From Actibacterium mucosum KCTC 23349 (lineage in GTDB: Bacteria; Pseudomonadota; Alphaproteobacteria; Rhodobacterales; Rhodobacteraceae): DNA of 64,000 nucleotides. A program made the translations under genes and the position numbers. Where the stretch lies: assembly GCF_000647975.1 (NCBI RefSeq), contig NZ_JFKE01000003.1, positions 1-64,000 of the forward strand, read 5' to 3'. This document shows positions 53,328 to 62,898 of the stretch, one piece after another (the stretch's first letter is position 1; the number at the start of each line of letters is the position of its first letter). The notes under the pieces are model-generated. The model had not been told where the DNA came from. It made no database searches and worked only from the letters and a program-made list of their open reading frames with translations.

Positions 53328-54059
53328 TCACAAAACGCGCGCTAAAAACGCCTTTGTACGGTCCTCGCGCGGGGCGTTGAACAAGGCGTCCGGGGGGCCT
53401 TGTTCCAGAATGCGTCCCGCATCCAGAAAGCAGACCTTGTCGGCCAGTTCGCGTGCAAAACCCATCTCGTGCGTGGCCAGCACCATGGTCATCCCCTGCC
53501 CGCGCAGGTCGCGCAGCACGTCCAGCACCTCCCCCACCAGTTCGGGGTCCAGCGCGCTTGTGATCTCGTCAAACAACATGATCTGCGGGGCCATCGCCAA
53601 GGCGCGAATGATGGCCACACGCTGCTGCTGACCACCTGACAGCTGATCCGGATAGTGATCCATCCGGTCGCCCAGACCGAAGCGTCCGAACATCTCGGCC
53701 AGTTTGGGGCGCAGTTCTTCGCGGCTTTGCCCGTAAACGCGGCGCGGGGCCAGCATGACGTTCTCGGCCGCGCTCATATGCGGAAACAGGTTATAGCTTT
53801 GAAAGACGATCCCGATTTTCTGCCGCACGGGCTGTGGGTCCAAACCGGGTTCCGAGATGTCCTGGCCGTCCAACAGGATCACGCCGTCATCCACCGGCTC
53901 CAGCAGGTTCATGCACCGCAGCAGGGTGGATTTGCCCGAGCCCGAAGCGCCGATCAGGCAAACCATCTCGCCTTCGTCGACGTCCAGGTCGATGCCCTTG
54001 CACACCTCAACCTCGCCGAACCGCTTGCGCACCCCGCGCAGGGACAGTTTTGCGGTCAT
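53328..54059 (-). CDS. Polar amino-acid ABC transporter, ATPase
   Basis: A 243-residue cassette of the GlnQ/HisP family: Walker [16 protein letters not shown], the [16 protein letters not shown] stretch, signature [11 protein letters not shown], Walker [20 protein letters not shown] and [10 protein letters not shown]. The Glu in the DEITSAL motif and the Q-loop Gln are intact. Its start overlaps the permease stop as ATGA. It is the last gene of a three-gene operon. Confidence 0.93.
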   Translation of the reverse strand: MTAKLSLRGVRKRFGEVEVCKGIDLDVDEGEMVCLIGASGSGKSTLLRCMNLLEPVDDGVILLDGQDISEPGLDPQPVRQKIGIVFQSYNLFPHMSAAENVMLAPRRVYGQSREELRPKLAEMFGRFGLGDRMDHYPDQLSGGQQQRVAIIRALAMAPQIMLFDEITSALDPELVGEVLDVLRDLRGQGMTMVLATHEMGFARELADKVCFLDAGRILEQGPPDALFNAPREDRTKAFLARVL

Positions 54060-54916
54060 GACCGTTCCCGGTTTTGCTTGTTCATCAGGTAATCCGCGTA
54101 TCGCGTTGCCGGGATCGTCAACGCCAGAAAGATCAGCGCCGCGCCAACGTAAGGAGTGAAATTTGCATAAAGCGACTTGTATACGCCTGCTTGGCGAAAG
54201 ATCTCGACCGGACCAATAAACGACAGCAGCGCCACATCCTTTTGCAGGGCGATGAACAGGTTCATATTGGCCGGCACCACGTTGCGAATGGCCTGCGGCA
54301 ACACCACGTAGCGCATCGTGTCCCGTTCACTCAGCCCAAGCGAGGCCGCGGCAGCACGCTGCGATTGGTGGATCGAGTCGATGCCCGATCGCAGAACCTC
54401 GGCCACATAGGCCGAATAAACCAGCACCAGCGCCAACGTACCCCAGATATACGGGCTGTTCCACGGGCGCGGCAGGCCCAGCCCCGGCACGCCGAAACCG
54501 ATGATATAGATCACCAGAACCACGGGAAGACCGCGAAATATGTCGGTATAGGCAACACCAAACAGCCGCAGCGGAAACAAGGCGGGCGACCGCGTGTCGC
54601 GACACAGCGCAATGCCCAACCCCGTCAACGCGATCAGCGGTGCAGACCACGCAAAAATCATCACGTTCAGCACAAAGGCTTCGACCAGACCCGGAAAAGT
54701 GGCTGCGAAAACACGACCGTTGAAGAAGGCGCGTTTCACGTCCTCCCACCCCGGCGCAAGAGGGATGAGGATCACCAGCGCCAGAACCACCGCGATGGTC
54801 GAGGCCAGCGCGATCCGGTTTGCCCGGCGTCGCACCCCGGCCTCGTAGACCTCGCGGCGCGTTGGCCCGGCGGCAGGGGATGCCGCCGGGCGATCCTGTG
54901 TCGACATGTCGCTCAT
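54056..54916 (-). CDS. Polar amino-acid ABC transporter, permease
   Basis: A 286-residue permease of the HisMQ type with a long basic N-terminus before the first helix ([20 protein letters not shown]). Seen: [28 protein letters not shown] with the RGxP motif, and [33 protein letters not shown], the EAA loop that contacts the ATPase. Only one permease gene is present, so it should form a homodimer. Confidence 0.9.
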   Translation of the reverse strand: MSDMSTQDRPAASPAAGPTRREVYEAGVRRRANRIALASTIAVVLALVILIPLAPGWEDVKRAFFNGRVFAATFPGLVEAFVLNVMIFAWSAPLIALTGLGIALCRDTRSPALFPLRLFGVAYTDIFRGLPVVLVIYIIGFGVPGLGLPRPWNSPYIWGTLALVLVYSAYVAEVLRSGIDSIHQSQRAAAASLGLSERDTMRYVVLPQAIRNVVPANMNLFIALQKDVALLSFIGPVEIFRQAGVYKSLYANFTPYVGAALIFLALTIPATRYADYLMNKQNRERS

Positions 54917-55741
54917 CTACTGGACGACCGGCACACCCGTTGCCTCGGCCAGCCACTGCGCCTCGATCGCTGCAAGCGCGCCGCTGTCAGTCAGCGCGGT
55001 GATGGCCGCATCCACGCATTCCTTCAACGCGCTGCCCTCTTCCATCAACAGGCCGAACTGGTCCGGTGTCTCGGACAGCTCAGCCGGGAACTGCCCCAAA
55101 AGCGCACCGTTTTCCACGATAACGGCAGACAGGTACAGCGCGGTTGGCAGGTCATACAGCGCGGCGTCGATCTGTCCGGCCATGATGGCCGCGTTCACAT
55201 CGGCGTTGTCATTGTAAAGCAGCGGGTCGCTGTCCGGCTGGATCACGTTTGTTAGCATCGGCAACCCGGTGGTGGTTGCCACGGCACCCCATTTCAGGCC
55301 CTTCAGACTGTCCAATGTCGCCGTCGCACCGGCATCCACAACACCCTGCGTCGTCAGCACCGCCATGGCCGAGGTGTAATAAGGCAGGCTGAAATCCACC
55401 ATCTCTTCGCGCTCGGGCGTGATGGAGTATTGCTGCATGTTGAAGTCGAAATTCTTCGCGCCCGGCTGAATCGCTTCGTCAAAGCTGGTGCGCACCCATG
55501 TCACGCTGTCGGCGTCAAAACCCATCTTGTCGGCGATGGCATAGGCAACGGCGGCCTCGAAACCTTCACCGCTTTCGGGTGCATCATTCATGACCCAAGG
55601 GTAATAAGCCGGGTTACCGGTGGCGATGGTCAGCGTTCCGTCGGTCAACGTTTTACCGGCGGCGCAGGCGGCGTGCCCGTCAGCATATGCGGCCGACGTC
55701 AAAAGAGCCAAAGCCATCGCGGTGGTCGAGATCAGTTTCAT
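54917..55741 (-). CDS. Polar amino-acid ABC transporter, binding protein
   Basis: A 274-residue secreted protein (MKLISTTAMALALLTSAAYA signal peptide, cleavage after AYA). The mature part is the family 3 binding fold: LTIATGNPAYYPWVMND, GFEAAVAYAIADKMG, SVTWVRTSFDEAIQPG, FDFNMQQYSITPEREEMVDFSLPYY (in parts). It heads the operon, 1 bp from the permease start. Amino-acid class cannot be told. Confidence 0.9.
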   Translation of the reverse strand: MKLISTTAMALALLTSAAYADGHAACAAGKTLTDGTLTIATGNPAYYPWVMNDAPESGEGFEAAVAYAIADKMGFDADSVTWVRTSFDEAIQPGAKNFDFNMQQYSITPEREEMVDFSLPYYTSAMAVLTTQGVVDAGATATLDSLKGLKWGAVATTTGLPMLTNVIQPDSDPLLYNDNADVNAAIMAGQIDAALYDLPTALYLSAVIVENGALLGQFPAELSETPDQFGLLMEEGSALKECVDAAITALTDSGALAAIEAQWLAEATGVPVVQ

Positions 55742-55889
55742 GCAAATGTCTCCCTGTTTCTAATTGCCAACAGCTTGATACCAGCCGCCCAAGCTTGTCC
55801 AGTGCCGAAGGTTATGCCGACACCCGCGCGGTGTGTTCAGGACACCGCTCACAGGCAGTTCTCCATGTTGCGGGCCTTGCGGTTAGGCA

Positions 55890-55904
55890 TGTTATAACAT
55901 AACA
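55890..55904 (+). promoter_or_regulatory. Zur-like operator before DUF1826 gene
   Basis: TGTTAT-AAC-ATAACA is a perfect palindrome, 56 bp before the DUF1826 start. It matches the A/T-rich TGTTAT...ATAACA core of Zur boxes in proteobacteria. A wider CATGTT ... AACATG symmetry (55888-55911) surrounds it. Zur binding is inferred. Confidence 0.65.
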
Positions 55905-55959
55905 AAACATGCACCTACCTGACGAAACCAAGTGTCTTTGAGCGAAAGGGCAAGCACCG

Positions 55960-56601
55960 ATGACCCTGGATATGGCCGTAACCACCCCGACAGACCTTGC
56001 CACCGCCGTTCGCAAAGGCCGGTCCCCCGATGCGTTCGCAGAGATCCGCCAACCGGGTTGCGGCGCGGCGATCTATGACCGGGCGCCGGAACCGCACGCC
56101 ATTGAATGGCTGGCCAAACTGCCGGCGGATCTCTTGCCGCAGGATCGTGTGATCCTCGCACCCGAAGCCGTGCGCGGGCATGTCCTGTCCTTGATGCCCC
56201 TTGTGTCGGCCACCGACGCCCCGGCCCGCGACTGGCTGGTCGACGATATCGCGCAGCTTTCCCGCGCCTTCGCCAACCTGATGGAGGCCCCGTATCTGCG
56301 CCTGCGCCTCGACGCCATCACAACCAATGCCTGCCGCAAATTCCACATCGACGCGGTTACCGCGCGGCTGGTCTGCACCTATCGAGGTCAAGCCACGCAA
56401 TACGGCATGGCCGAACGCGGGCACGTCCCCAACGAGATTGAATCCGTCCCTTCGGCCTGCCCTGTTGTGCTGCGCGGCACCCGTTGGCCAGACGACGCGC
56501 CAACGGGGCTTTTGCATCGCTCTCCGCCGATCGAGGGCACGGGCGAAACACGCCTTCTGCTGGTGCTGGACCCGATCTATGATCTGGCCGACGAAGACTG
56601 A
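55960..56601 (+). CDS. DUF1826 family protein
   Basis: A 213-residue protein. Seen: GCGAAIYDRAPEPHAIEWL, LRLRLDAITTNACRKFHIDAVTARLVCTYRG (in parts) and QATQYG, and LLHRSPPIEGTGETRLLLVLDP at the end. The conserved Cys and His of CRKFHID and the late LHRSPP are the family core. DUF1826 genes are often found near zinc-homeostasis genes under Zur, and a Zur-like box stands upstream, so a role in zinc-limited growth is likely. Biochemical function is unknown. Confidence 0.82.
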   Translation: MTLDMAVTTPTDLATAVRKGRSPDAFAEIRQPGCGAAIYDRAPEPHAIEWLAKLPADLLPQDRVILAPEAVRGHVLSLMPLVSATDAPARDWLVDDIAQLSRAFANLMEAPYLRLRLDAITTNACRKFHIDAVTARLVCTYRGQATQYGMAERGHVPNEIESVPSACPVVLRGTRWPDDAPTGLLHRSPPIEGTGETRLLLVLDPIYDLADED

Positions 56602-56653
56602 CACCATGGCGCCTGCCGCTTGACAACCACGCTGCGGGCTGACACGAACAATG

Positions 56654-56830
56654 CTGATGGTTCCCCAAGCTTCAAGCGACGGGAAAAAAGGGAATTCGGT
56701 GCGAGCTGACGCTCAACTCCGAGACTGCCCCCGCAACTGTAAGCGGCGCGCAAACCGTAAAGGCCACTGAACCGACAAGGTTTGGGAAGGCACGGTAAGC
56801 ACCAAGCCGCAAGTCAGGAGACCTGCCATC
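56654..56830 (+). ncRNA. Cobalamin (B12) riboswitch
   Basis: The hallmarks occur in order: GGGAAAAAAGGGAATTCGGTG, split as a P2/P3-side segment (about 56683-56703); GACTGCCCCCGCAACTGTAAGC; GCCACTG; GGGAAGGC; and the B12 box AAGCCGCAAGTCAGGAGACC (56806-56825). After it CGGGC-GGAGG-GCCCG (about 56849-56863) could pair next to the leader ribosome site as an expression platform. With B12 bound, the downstream uptake operon should be turned down. Confidence 0.92.
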
Positions 56831-56870
56831 TTCAAACGCAACCCAACCGGGCGGAGGGCCCGTGGAGGAC

Positions 56871-56954
56871 ATGATGACAGAGACATTCAGTCGACCTGAC
56901 TTTCGCTGCCCGCCTCCGAATACGAGGTCGGGATGGACGCGTATATTTACTTAA
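56871..56954 (+). CDS. Short leader ORF after the riboswitch (27 codons)
   Basis: ATGATG at 56871 has a strong GGAGGAC ribosome site. It encodes MMTETFSRPDFRCPPPN and ends RIFT at a TAA (56952-56954), overlapping the first 22 bp of the next gene in another frame. The next ATG has only a GAGGTC-like site, so its translation may depend on ribosomes leaving this ORF. The peptide itself looks like nothing known and may only act in cis. Confidence 0.4.
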   Translation: MMTETFSRPDFRCPPPNTRSGWTRIFT

Positions 56955-57652
56955 TCTCAGCAACTTACGTCAGCCAGTCCAGGTTTCTACAGCTTGCAAA
57001 AGCGCTGGAAGGCGCCGCACCCGTTCCTGCAAAAGCCGTGCGGCTGGAAGCGACCGGCAACGCCATGTGGCGCGTGCTGGACACCTTTACCGCGCAAGGC
57101 GCACAGCGGATCGAACTGCGCCCGGTTGGCCTGCCCTTTTCGCAAAGCCTTGAAAAATGGCTTCCCGGTGCGGCGGGCAGTTGGCTCTGCCAACAGGGCC
57201 CAAATGCCCCTGCATTGTTTTTGGCTGGACCCGCCGATCTGGATCACCTGGTGGTGCAGTCGGCTGCCACTGCGCAGGTGCCGCTGACACCGGTTCACCC
57301 GCAGCCACACGGTGAAATCGGCAAAGGCTGGGACCATCCGCCCGCCTTTCGCCACCACCTGCTGGTTTGTGCAGGCCCGCGCTGCCATCTCAAAGACGCC
57401 CCCAACCTCGTTGACGCGCTCAAGGCCGAACTGGGCCGCGCCAACCTCGGCGCAGATTGCCTGATCACGACCACGGGCTGCCTTTTCCCCTGCAACAATG
57501 GCCCTGTCATTGTGCATTACCCACAGGGCCACTGGTACCGCCTGACCGACACCAACGACATCCGAACCTTCGTCGCGCAAGCGCTGCGTGGCGGGCGCAC
57601 GCCGCAAAACCTATTGATTCACAAGACCGGAGAGACCCATGAAACTGTTTAA
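56933..57652 (+). CDS. 2Fe-2S ferredoxin-like protein of the B12 operon
   Basis: A 239-residue protein. The C-terminal part has a thioredoxin-like 2Fe-2S domain: HHLLVCAGPRCHLKDA then TTGCLFPCNNGPVIVHYP, with cysteines spaced C-x4-C ... C-x3-C. The N-terminal half (MDAYIYLISATYVSQSRF) resembles a CbiX/sirohydrochlorin-type alpha/beta domain only weakly. Under a B12 riboswitch, it is probably an electron carrier or reductase for corrinoid handling. It overlaps the binding-protein gene by 14 bp. Confidence 0.75.
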   Translation: MDAYIYLISATYVSQSRFLQLAKALEGAAPVPAKAVRLEATGNAMWRVLDTFTAQGAQRIELRPVGLPFSQSLEKWLPGAAGSWLCQQGPNAPALFLAGPADLDHLVVQSAATAQVPLTPVHPQPHGEIGKGWDHPPAFRHHLLVCAGPRCHLKDAPNLVDALKAELGRANLGADCLITTTGCLFPCNNGPVIVHYPQGHWYRLTDTNDIRTFVAQALRGGRTPQNLLIHKTGETHETV

Positions 57653-58577
57653 CCTCCTCGCGCCGCTTGGCTTTGCCGCTGCCGCTGCCGCTGCGCAGGC
57701 CGAAGCCGTCACGCTGCACAGCTGCGATGCCAGTTTCGAATTCGAAAAAGCACCCACCCGCGCCATCACCCTGAACCAGCAAGCCACCGAGGTGATGCTG
57801 GCGCTGGGACTGGAAGGCGCAATGGTGGGCACCGCCTATCTTGATGATGCAATCCCGGCCCAATGGCAGGATGCCTTCAACTCTGTCCCGGTTCTGGCCG
57901 AGAAGTACCCCGCCGCCGAGGTGGTTCTGGCACAGGAACCGGATTTCCTTTTTGCCGGGTTCGGTTCCGCCTTTTCCGAAGACAATCTGGGCGCCGCGCA
58001 GAAATGGCATGATCTGGGCATTGGCACCTACCTGGTTGACGCCTCGTGCAAGTCTGCGCACCCCAAAAACGTCCCCCTGACCGTTCAACCGATCCTTGAC
58101 GACATCGCGGCCATTGGCGCGGTCTTTGGCGTTAGCGAAAAAGCTGACGCGCTGATCGCGGAAACCAGCGCCCGGATCGAAGCCGTGCGGGCCAACCCCG
58201 CCGGCGCAGGCCAGACCGCGTTCATTTATGACAGCGGGACCGACACACCCTATTCCATCGGGTGCTGCGGCGGCCCGGCCCTGGTGGCCAAAACGGCCGG
58301 CCTGCAAAGCATCAGCGCCGACGTGGAAGGCACATGGGTTGATCTGGCATGGGAACGCGTGGTCGAGGCAGACCCCGATGTCATCTTGTTGATCGAGGCA
58401 GGCTGGTCCACTGCCGCCGACAAGCGCGCCTATATGGAGGCCGATCCGGTTCTGTCGCAACTGACCGCCGTACAAAAGGGGCGTTTCGTGACCGTTCCCT
58501 TCTCGGAAACCCTGCTGGGTATGCGCTTTGCCGACGGTATTGAACGCGTCAACGCGCAGCTTTCGGCGCTGAACTAA
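57639..58577 (+). CDS. btuF: Corrinoid ABC transporter, binding protein
   Basis: A 312-residue secreted protein (MKLFNLLAPLGFAAAAAAAQ signal). The mature part is a class III binding fold: RAITLNQQATEVMLALGLEG, EVVLAQEPDFLFAGFGSAF, AVSVADxPCGA-like DTPYSIGCCGGPALVAKTAG. These are typical of BtuF/FecB. Position under the riboswitch and before a BtuC-like permease makes B12 or a cobinamide the likely cargo; a siderophore is the alternative. It has GGAGAGA before ATG. Confidence 0.85.
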   Translation: MKLFNLLAPLGFAAAAAAAQAEAVTLHSCDASFEFEKAPTRAITLNQQATEVMLALGLEGAMVGTAYLDDAIPAQWQDAFNSVPVLAEKYPAAEVVLAQEPDFLFAGFGSAFSEDNLGAAQKWHDLGIGTYLVDASCKSAHPKNVPLTVQPILDDIAAIGAVFGVSEKADALIAETSARIEAVRANPAGAGQTAFIYDSGTDTPYSIGCCGGPALVAKTAGLQSISADVEGTWVDLAWERVVEADPDVILLIEAGWSTAADKRAYMEADPVLSQLTAVQKGRFVTVPFSETLLGMRFADGIERVNAQLSALN

Positions 58578-59585
58578 GTGACCCATCGGTTCCCGATCCT
58601 CTTTCCCCTCGTGCTGCTGCTGCTTGTTGCGGTGGCGGTTTCGGGCGTGCTGTGGGGCACGGCCCAGATCAGCTGGGCCGATCGCGCCGCAATATTGCTG
58701 CGCAGCGATGACGCGCCCAAGGGCCTGTCGCTGATTGTCTGGCAATGGCGTATTCCGCGCGTGCTGGCGGTGGGAATGATCGGGGCCGGCCTGGCCCTTG
58801 CGGGGGCGTTGATGCAAACGGCCCTGCGCAACCCCATGGCCGATCCTTATTTGATGGGCCTGTCGTCCGGGGCGTCAGCCGCTGCGGTTGCCGCCATAAT
58901 CTGGCTGCCGAAATCGGTCACCGACAGCTTCGGCGTGCCCGCCATCGCCTTTGCAGGGGCGGCCTGCGCCTTTCTGATGACCTTGGGCTTGTCGCAACGG
59001 CGCGGCCACCCGATGGACCCGCTGATCGTGATCCTTGCAGGTGTCGCCGTGTCGCTGATGTTTCAGTCGTTGACGGCCTTTTTCCTTTATATCGGCGACC
59101 CGCACGCCACGCGGAACGCGATCGGCTGGTTGATGGGAACCGCGGCCGGAACGGAATGGGCCGAGGTTCCTTTGCTGGCCATTGCTCTTGTCCTGTTTGC
59201 CCTTTGGTCTTTGCGTCACAGCAATGCGCTGGACGCGACCTTGCTGGGGGAAGAGCGCGCGCAGTCGATGGGGATACGGACCGGACGTTTGCGCGTGATG
59301 ATCTTTACCGTGACAGTGGTCCTGACCGGTCTGGCCGTTTCGGTGGCCGGCATCGTCGGCTTTGTCGGCCTGATCGTCCCGCACATGGCACGCCTGCTGA
59401 TCGGCGCGCGCCACCGGGTTCTGTTGCCAATGGCGATGGTGGTGGGGGCGACTGTCCTGATCGCGGTCGACCTGATGTGCCGCATGTTGCTGGCCCCCGA
59501 AGAGCTGCCTCTGGGCGTATTGCTGGCCCTGCTGGCCGCGCCACCGTTCATCTTCATTCTCAGGGGATTGCGCCGTGCCATCTGA
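58578..59585 (+). CDS. btuC: Corrinoid/iron-type ABC transporter, permease
   Basis: A 335-residue FecCD/BtuC-type permease with about ten helices, starting at GTG right after the binding-protein stop. Seen: WQWRIPRVLAVGMIGAGLALAGALMQTALRNPMADPYLMGLSSGA, the family signature read in parts, and GFVGLIVPHMARLLIGARHR, the cytoplasmic loop that docks the ATPase. It overlaps the ATPase gene by 11 bp. Confidence 0.9.
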   Translation: MTHRFPILFPLVLLLLVAVAVSGVLWGTAQISWADRAAILLRSDDAPKGLSLIVWQWRIPRVLAVGMIGAGLALAGALMQTALRNPMADPYLMGLSSGASAAAVAAIIWLPKSVTDSFGVPAIAFAGAACAFLMTLGLSQRRGHPMDPLIVILAGVAVSLMFQSLTAFFLYIGDPHATRNAIGWLMGTAAGTEWAEVPLLAIALVLFALWSLRHSNALDATLLGEERAQSMGIRTGRLRVMIFTVTVVLTGLAVSVAGIVGFVGLIVPHMARLLIGARHRVLLPMAMVVGATVLIAVDLMCRMLLAPEELPLGVLLALLAAPPFIFILRGLRRAI

Positions 59586-60339
59586 TCCCGCTCTGACCAT
59601 CGAAAACCTTGCGGTCCATGTCGGTGGCAAACCCTATGTTCGCGATGTTTCCCTGACGGTGCCCAAGGGGCAAATCCACGGCCTGATCGGCCCGAACGGG
59701 GCCGGCAAAACGTCATTGCTGCGCGCGGTCTACCGGGCCGAGCGTCCGGTGGCGGGCAACATCGCCGCACTGGGGCATCAACTGACGGACACTCCGTTCA
59801 AGGACTGGGCGGCCATGGTCGGCGCATTGGTTCAAAGCGCGGGTCTGCTGGCAGGGCTTACAGCAACGGACATTGTCGAGATCGGTCTGGCCGTTCTGAA
59901 CCTTGATCCGGACGCGGCCGCCAGCAGGCGCGACGCGGCGCTGGATCTGGCGGGGCTGACAGACAAGGCCGACCAACCTGCCAGCGCTTTGTCCGGCGGC
60001 GAGCTACAGCGCTGTTACTTCGCGCAGCTTCTGGCGCGCGACCCGGATATCTATATCCTCGACGAACCCACCAACCACCTTGACCTGCATTACCAATTGG
60101 TTCTGCTGGACGAGGTGCAGCGGCGCGGCAAAACCGTGCTGATGACGCTTCACGACCTGGACCTGGTACGCCGGTATTGTGACCGGGTCTACCTGATGAG
60201 CCACGGGCAGATCGTCGACCAAGGCGCCCCCGACGCCGTCATCAGCCGGGAGAACCTGAAACGCCATTATATGGTCAACGGCGAGGTTTCAGGTGACGCA
60301 TTGCGGATCGAAGGGCCTGTTCCCCGCGCCAGCGCATAA
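59575..60339 (+). CDS. btuD: Corrinoid/iron-type ABC transporter, ATPase
   Basis: A 254-residue cassette starting at GTG. Seen: Walker A GPNGAGKTSLLRAVY, GALVQSAGLLAGLT in the Q-loop, signature LSGGELQRCYFAQLLARD, Walker B IYILDEPTNHLDL and TLHDLDL with the switch His. It completes the importer. The gene ends 28 bp from the convergent kinase gene without an obvious terminator. Confidence 0.9.
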   Translation: MPSDPALTIENLAVHVGGKPYVRDVSLTVPKGQIHGLIGPNGAGKTSLLRAVYRAERPVAGNIAALGHQLTDTPFKDWAAMVGALVQSAGLLAGLTATDIVEIGLAVLNLDPDAAASRRDAALDLAGLTDKADQPASALSGGELQRCYFAQLLARDPDIYILDEPTNHLDLHYQLVLLDEVQRRGKTVLMTLHDLDLVRRYCDRVYLMSHGQIVDQGAPDAVISRENLKRHYMVNGEVSGDALRIEGPVPRASA

Positions 60340-60367
60340 CTGCAAACCCGCCGCAAGATACCGGTTG

Positions 60368-61936
60368 TCACTGACCCACACGTTGCCTGCGCAATATTTT
60401 CAAAGCCTCCGCTTGCTGTCCGGCCTCGCGGTTGCCCAGCGCATGGTAAAGCGTGTGGAACACTTCGTAGGTCTCGTCATACCGCGCCACGAAGGCCGGA
60501 TCGGGTTCGATGACGTCGAATTCCGGGCAAAACGCCGCCTGCGCGTCCTCAACAGAGGGAAACAGGCCAGCGGCCACCGCCGCAAAAATGCCCGCACCTA
60601 TGCCGGTTGTCGGGGTCTTGGGAACACAAACGGGGCGGTTCAGAATGTCGGCATAGACCTGATTCAGGAACGGATTCTTGGGCGGAATGCCCCCGCCGTT
60701 GATGATCCGTTCAAACGGCACCATCTGGGTTCCGATATGATCAAGGATCAGCCGCGTCTGCAGCGCTGTGCCCTCGATCGCCGCCTGCAACTCGTCCAGC
60801 GCGGTGTGCTCAAGATCCAACCCCACAAGGACCCCGCCCAGATTGGCGTCAACAAGGATCGTCCGGTCGCCATTGTCCCACGGAATGCGGACCAATCCGG
60901 TTATCCGGCGCGGTTCGGCGTTCAAGCTGTCCGTCATCGCCACCAGATCACTGTTGTTGCGCCGCGCAACCGATTGGAACAGATCACCAACCGCGGACAT
61001 GCCCGCCTCGATCCCGATACCATCGGGAAGAACGCTGCCCGGAACAACGCCGCTGACGCCCCGAACAGCCCGTGCCTGGCCCGGCAAAACGCCGATCAGG
61101 CATGTCGACGTCCCGATGATGTTCACCATGTCGCCGCGTGATGCGCCTGCCCCAACGGCGTCCCAATGCGCATCAATGGCCCCAACGCCCACCGAGATTC
61201 CTGCGCGCAGGCCCAGCTTTTGCGCCCATTCATCGCTCAGATATCCGGCCACACCGCCCTGAGGCACAACCTTGCCACGCAACATCTGCGAGGCCTCGGC
61301 CAGCAAGGGATCGACCTCCCCAAGAAACGCATCGTCGGGAAAGCCTCCCCAGGGCGTGCCCCACATCCACTTGTGACCCATCGCGCAGGTGCTTCGGACA
61401 AGATCATCGGGCCCGCTAACACCGCACAGCGTGGCGGTGATCATATCGCAGTTTTCCAGCGCCAAGGCCGCGCTGGACCGCAAATCCGGATTGTGCCGCA
61501 GGAAATGCAGCAGCTTGGCAAAGCCCCATTCGTGCGAATAGGTCCCCCCGCACCACTGGATACCCTCGAATCCTCGCGCATGCGCAGCTTGCGTAATCTC
61601 TTGCGCTTCCTTGTGGGCGCGGTGATCGCACCACAGGTAATAGTCGGTGATGGGCTGCAAGTGTTCGTCGGTCACAATCACGCTGGAACTGGTGGCCGAG
61701 CACGCCATGCCAACCACTGCATCGCCAGGTGTTTCAGAGGCCCTCAACGCCGCGGAAACCGCCGCCTGCAATGCGGTCATCTGATCATAATGCGATTGTG
61801 TCACCAGCAAGGGGTCATCGGCACTGCGCTGCACGGCATAGCCCTGCGCGGCGCTTGACAACAGCTTGCCCGCATCGGCATCCAAAATCGTTGCCCTGAC
61901 ACTTTGTGTGCCAAAATCCACGCCAACAACAATCAT
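60368..61936 (-). CDS. FGGY-family carbohydrate kinase (ribulokinase-like)
   Basis: A 522-residue kinase: GVDFGTQSVRATILDADAG (phosphate-1 motif), YYLWCDHRAHKEAQEI, NIIGTSTCLIGVLPG, GAIDAHWDAVGAGA with the catalytic Asp, and ERIINGGGIPPKNPF (adenosine site). It is full length and resembles the AraB/ribulokinase-like group. No sugar isomerase or transporter is adjacent, so the sugar cannot be inferred from the neighbourhood. Confidence 0.88.
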   Translation of the reverse strand: MIVVGVDFGTQSVRATILDADAGKLLSSAAQGYAVQRSADDPLLVTQSHYDQMTALQAAVSAALRASETPGDAVVGMACSATSSSVIVTDEHLQPITDYYLWCDHRAHKEAQEITQAAHARGFEGIQWCGGTYSHEWGFAKLLHFLRHNPDLRSSAALALENCDMITATLCGVSGPDDLVRSTCAMGHKWMWGTPWGGFPDDAFLGEVDPLLAEASQMLRGKVVPQGGVAGYLSDEWAQKLGLRAGISVGVGAIDAHWDAVGAGASRGDMVNIIGTSTCLIGVLPGQARAVRGVSGVVPGSVLPDGIGIEAGMSAVGDLFQSVARRNNSDLVAMTDSLNAEPRRITGLVRIPWDNGDRTILVDANLGGVLVGLDLEHTALDELQAAIEGTALQTRLILDHIGTQMVPFERIINGGGIPPKNPFLNQVYADILNRPVCVPKTPTTGIGAGIFAAVAAGLFPSVEDAQAAFCPEFDVIEPDPAFVARYDETYEVFHTLYHALGNREAGQQAEALKILRRQRVGQ

Positions 61937-62018
61937 ACCGCCACGTCCCCCCGTTTACTTGGCAACATGTTTGCGGATGTCAGGTTGTCGGGCAAGCCCC
62001 GACTGGGGCCTGCGAAGT

Positions 62019-62822
62019 TTAAGTGACAAACGCCTGCGTGATGTCGCTGTTTGGATCCCTGAGCCCTTCGATCACCGTAAAGTGGTTGTGAATGCCGTCA
62101 ACCACGGCCGAAACATCCACATCGAAACTGCGCCATACGATTTCCAGCAACTGCGCCTGACGGATGAACTCGGGCCGCTCGCCCCCACCAACCCAGGCGG
62201 TCAACCGCGCGTCCCTGCGCGGTTCCAGCAACGCCGCGCTTTCGGCCCGCGCCTCAGCCAGGTTCAGATGCAACGTCTCGTTCATCTTCGTTGCCATCAG
62301 CGGACGCAAATCGTGCAACCCGCTGATCGACAGTACATGTTCGATCCGCCCGGCACACGCAGCCTGCAGATCGCGGCACGCAAAACGTGACACAAGATGC
62401 CCGCCTGCCGAATGCCCGGCCAGCCGGATCGGTCCGTCAACCATTTGCGCCGCGTGGTCCAAAGCGGCAACGATCTCGGCCGTCATCTCGTGGATCTTGG
62501 CCTGCGGTGCCAGGGTGTAGCTGGGTATCGCCACCGCCCAGCCGCGATCCCGCGCGCCCTTGGCAAACTGGGTCCAGTTGGATTTGTCGAACGCCATCCA
62601 ATATCCGCCATGTACAAACATGGCCAACCCTTTGGGCGCTCTGTCGGGCCAGATGATATCCAGCTTTTGCCGAGCGCTGCTTCCATAAGCGATATCGGTG
62701 TCGATCCGCACCCCGCTTGCCCGGTAAGCAGCAGCGGCAACAGGCCATTCCCCGATCAGGGCATCCACGCCAACCGCGTGGGTGCGGTTGTCAAAAGCAT
62801 CATCCCAATCCCGGTCGGTCAT
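62019..62822 (-). CDS. Alpha/beta hydrolase (arylformamidase-like)
   Basis: A 267-residue hydrolase. Seen: HGGYWMAFDKSNW oxyanion motif, the nucleophile Ser in LAGHSAGGHLV, and the late His in DGIHNHFTVIEGL, giving a full triad with an Asp near EIVWRSFDVDVS. The HGGYW pattern is typical of kynurenine formamidase-type enzymes. The start at 62822 (MTDRDWDD) is at the onset of similarity; longer frames overlap the thioesterase. It follows a BCAA-type importer and a thioesterase. Confidence 0.82.
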   Translation of the reverse strand: MTDRDWDDAFDNRTHAVGVDALIGEWPVAAAAYRASGVRIDTDIAYGSSARQKLDIIWPDRAPKGLAMFVHGGYWMAFDKSNWTQFAKGARDRGWAVAIPSYTLAPQAKIHEMTAEIVAALDHAAQMVDGPIRLAGHSAGGHLVSRFACRDLQAACAGRIEHVLSISGLHDLRPLMATKMNETLHLNLAEARAESAALLEPRRDARLTAWVGGGERPEFIRQAQLLEIVWRSFDVDVSAVVDGIHNHFTVIEGLRDPNSDITQAFVT

Positions 62823-62898
62823 CGCCGTGCTCCCAGAAACGCGGCAGACCCCGCGTTGCTTTCTCCAAGTCCGGCCCCTTGCCCGCATCCCGCATAGG

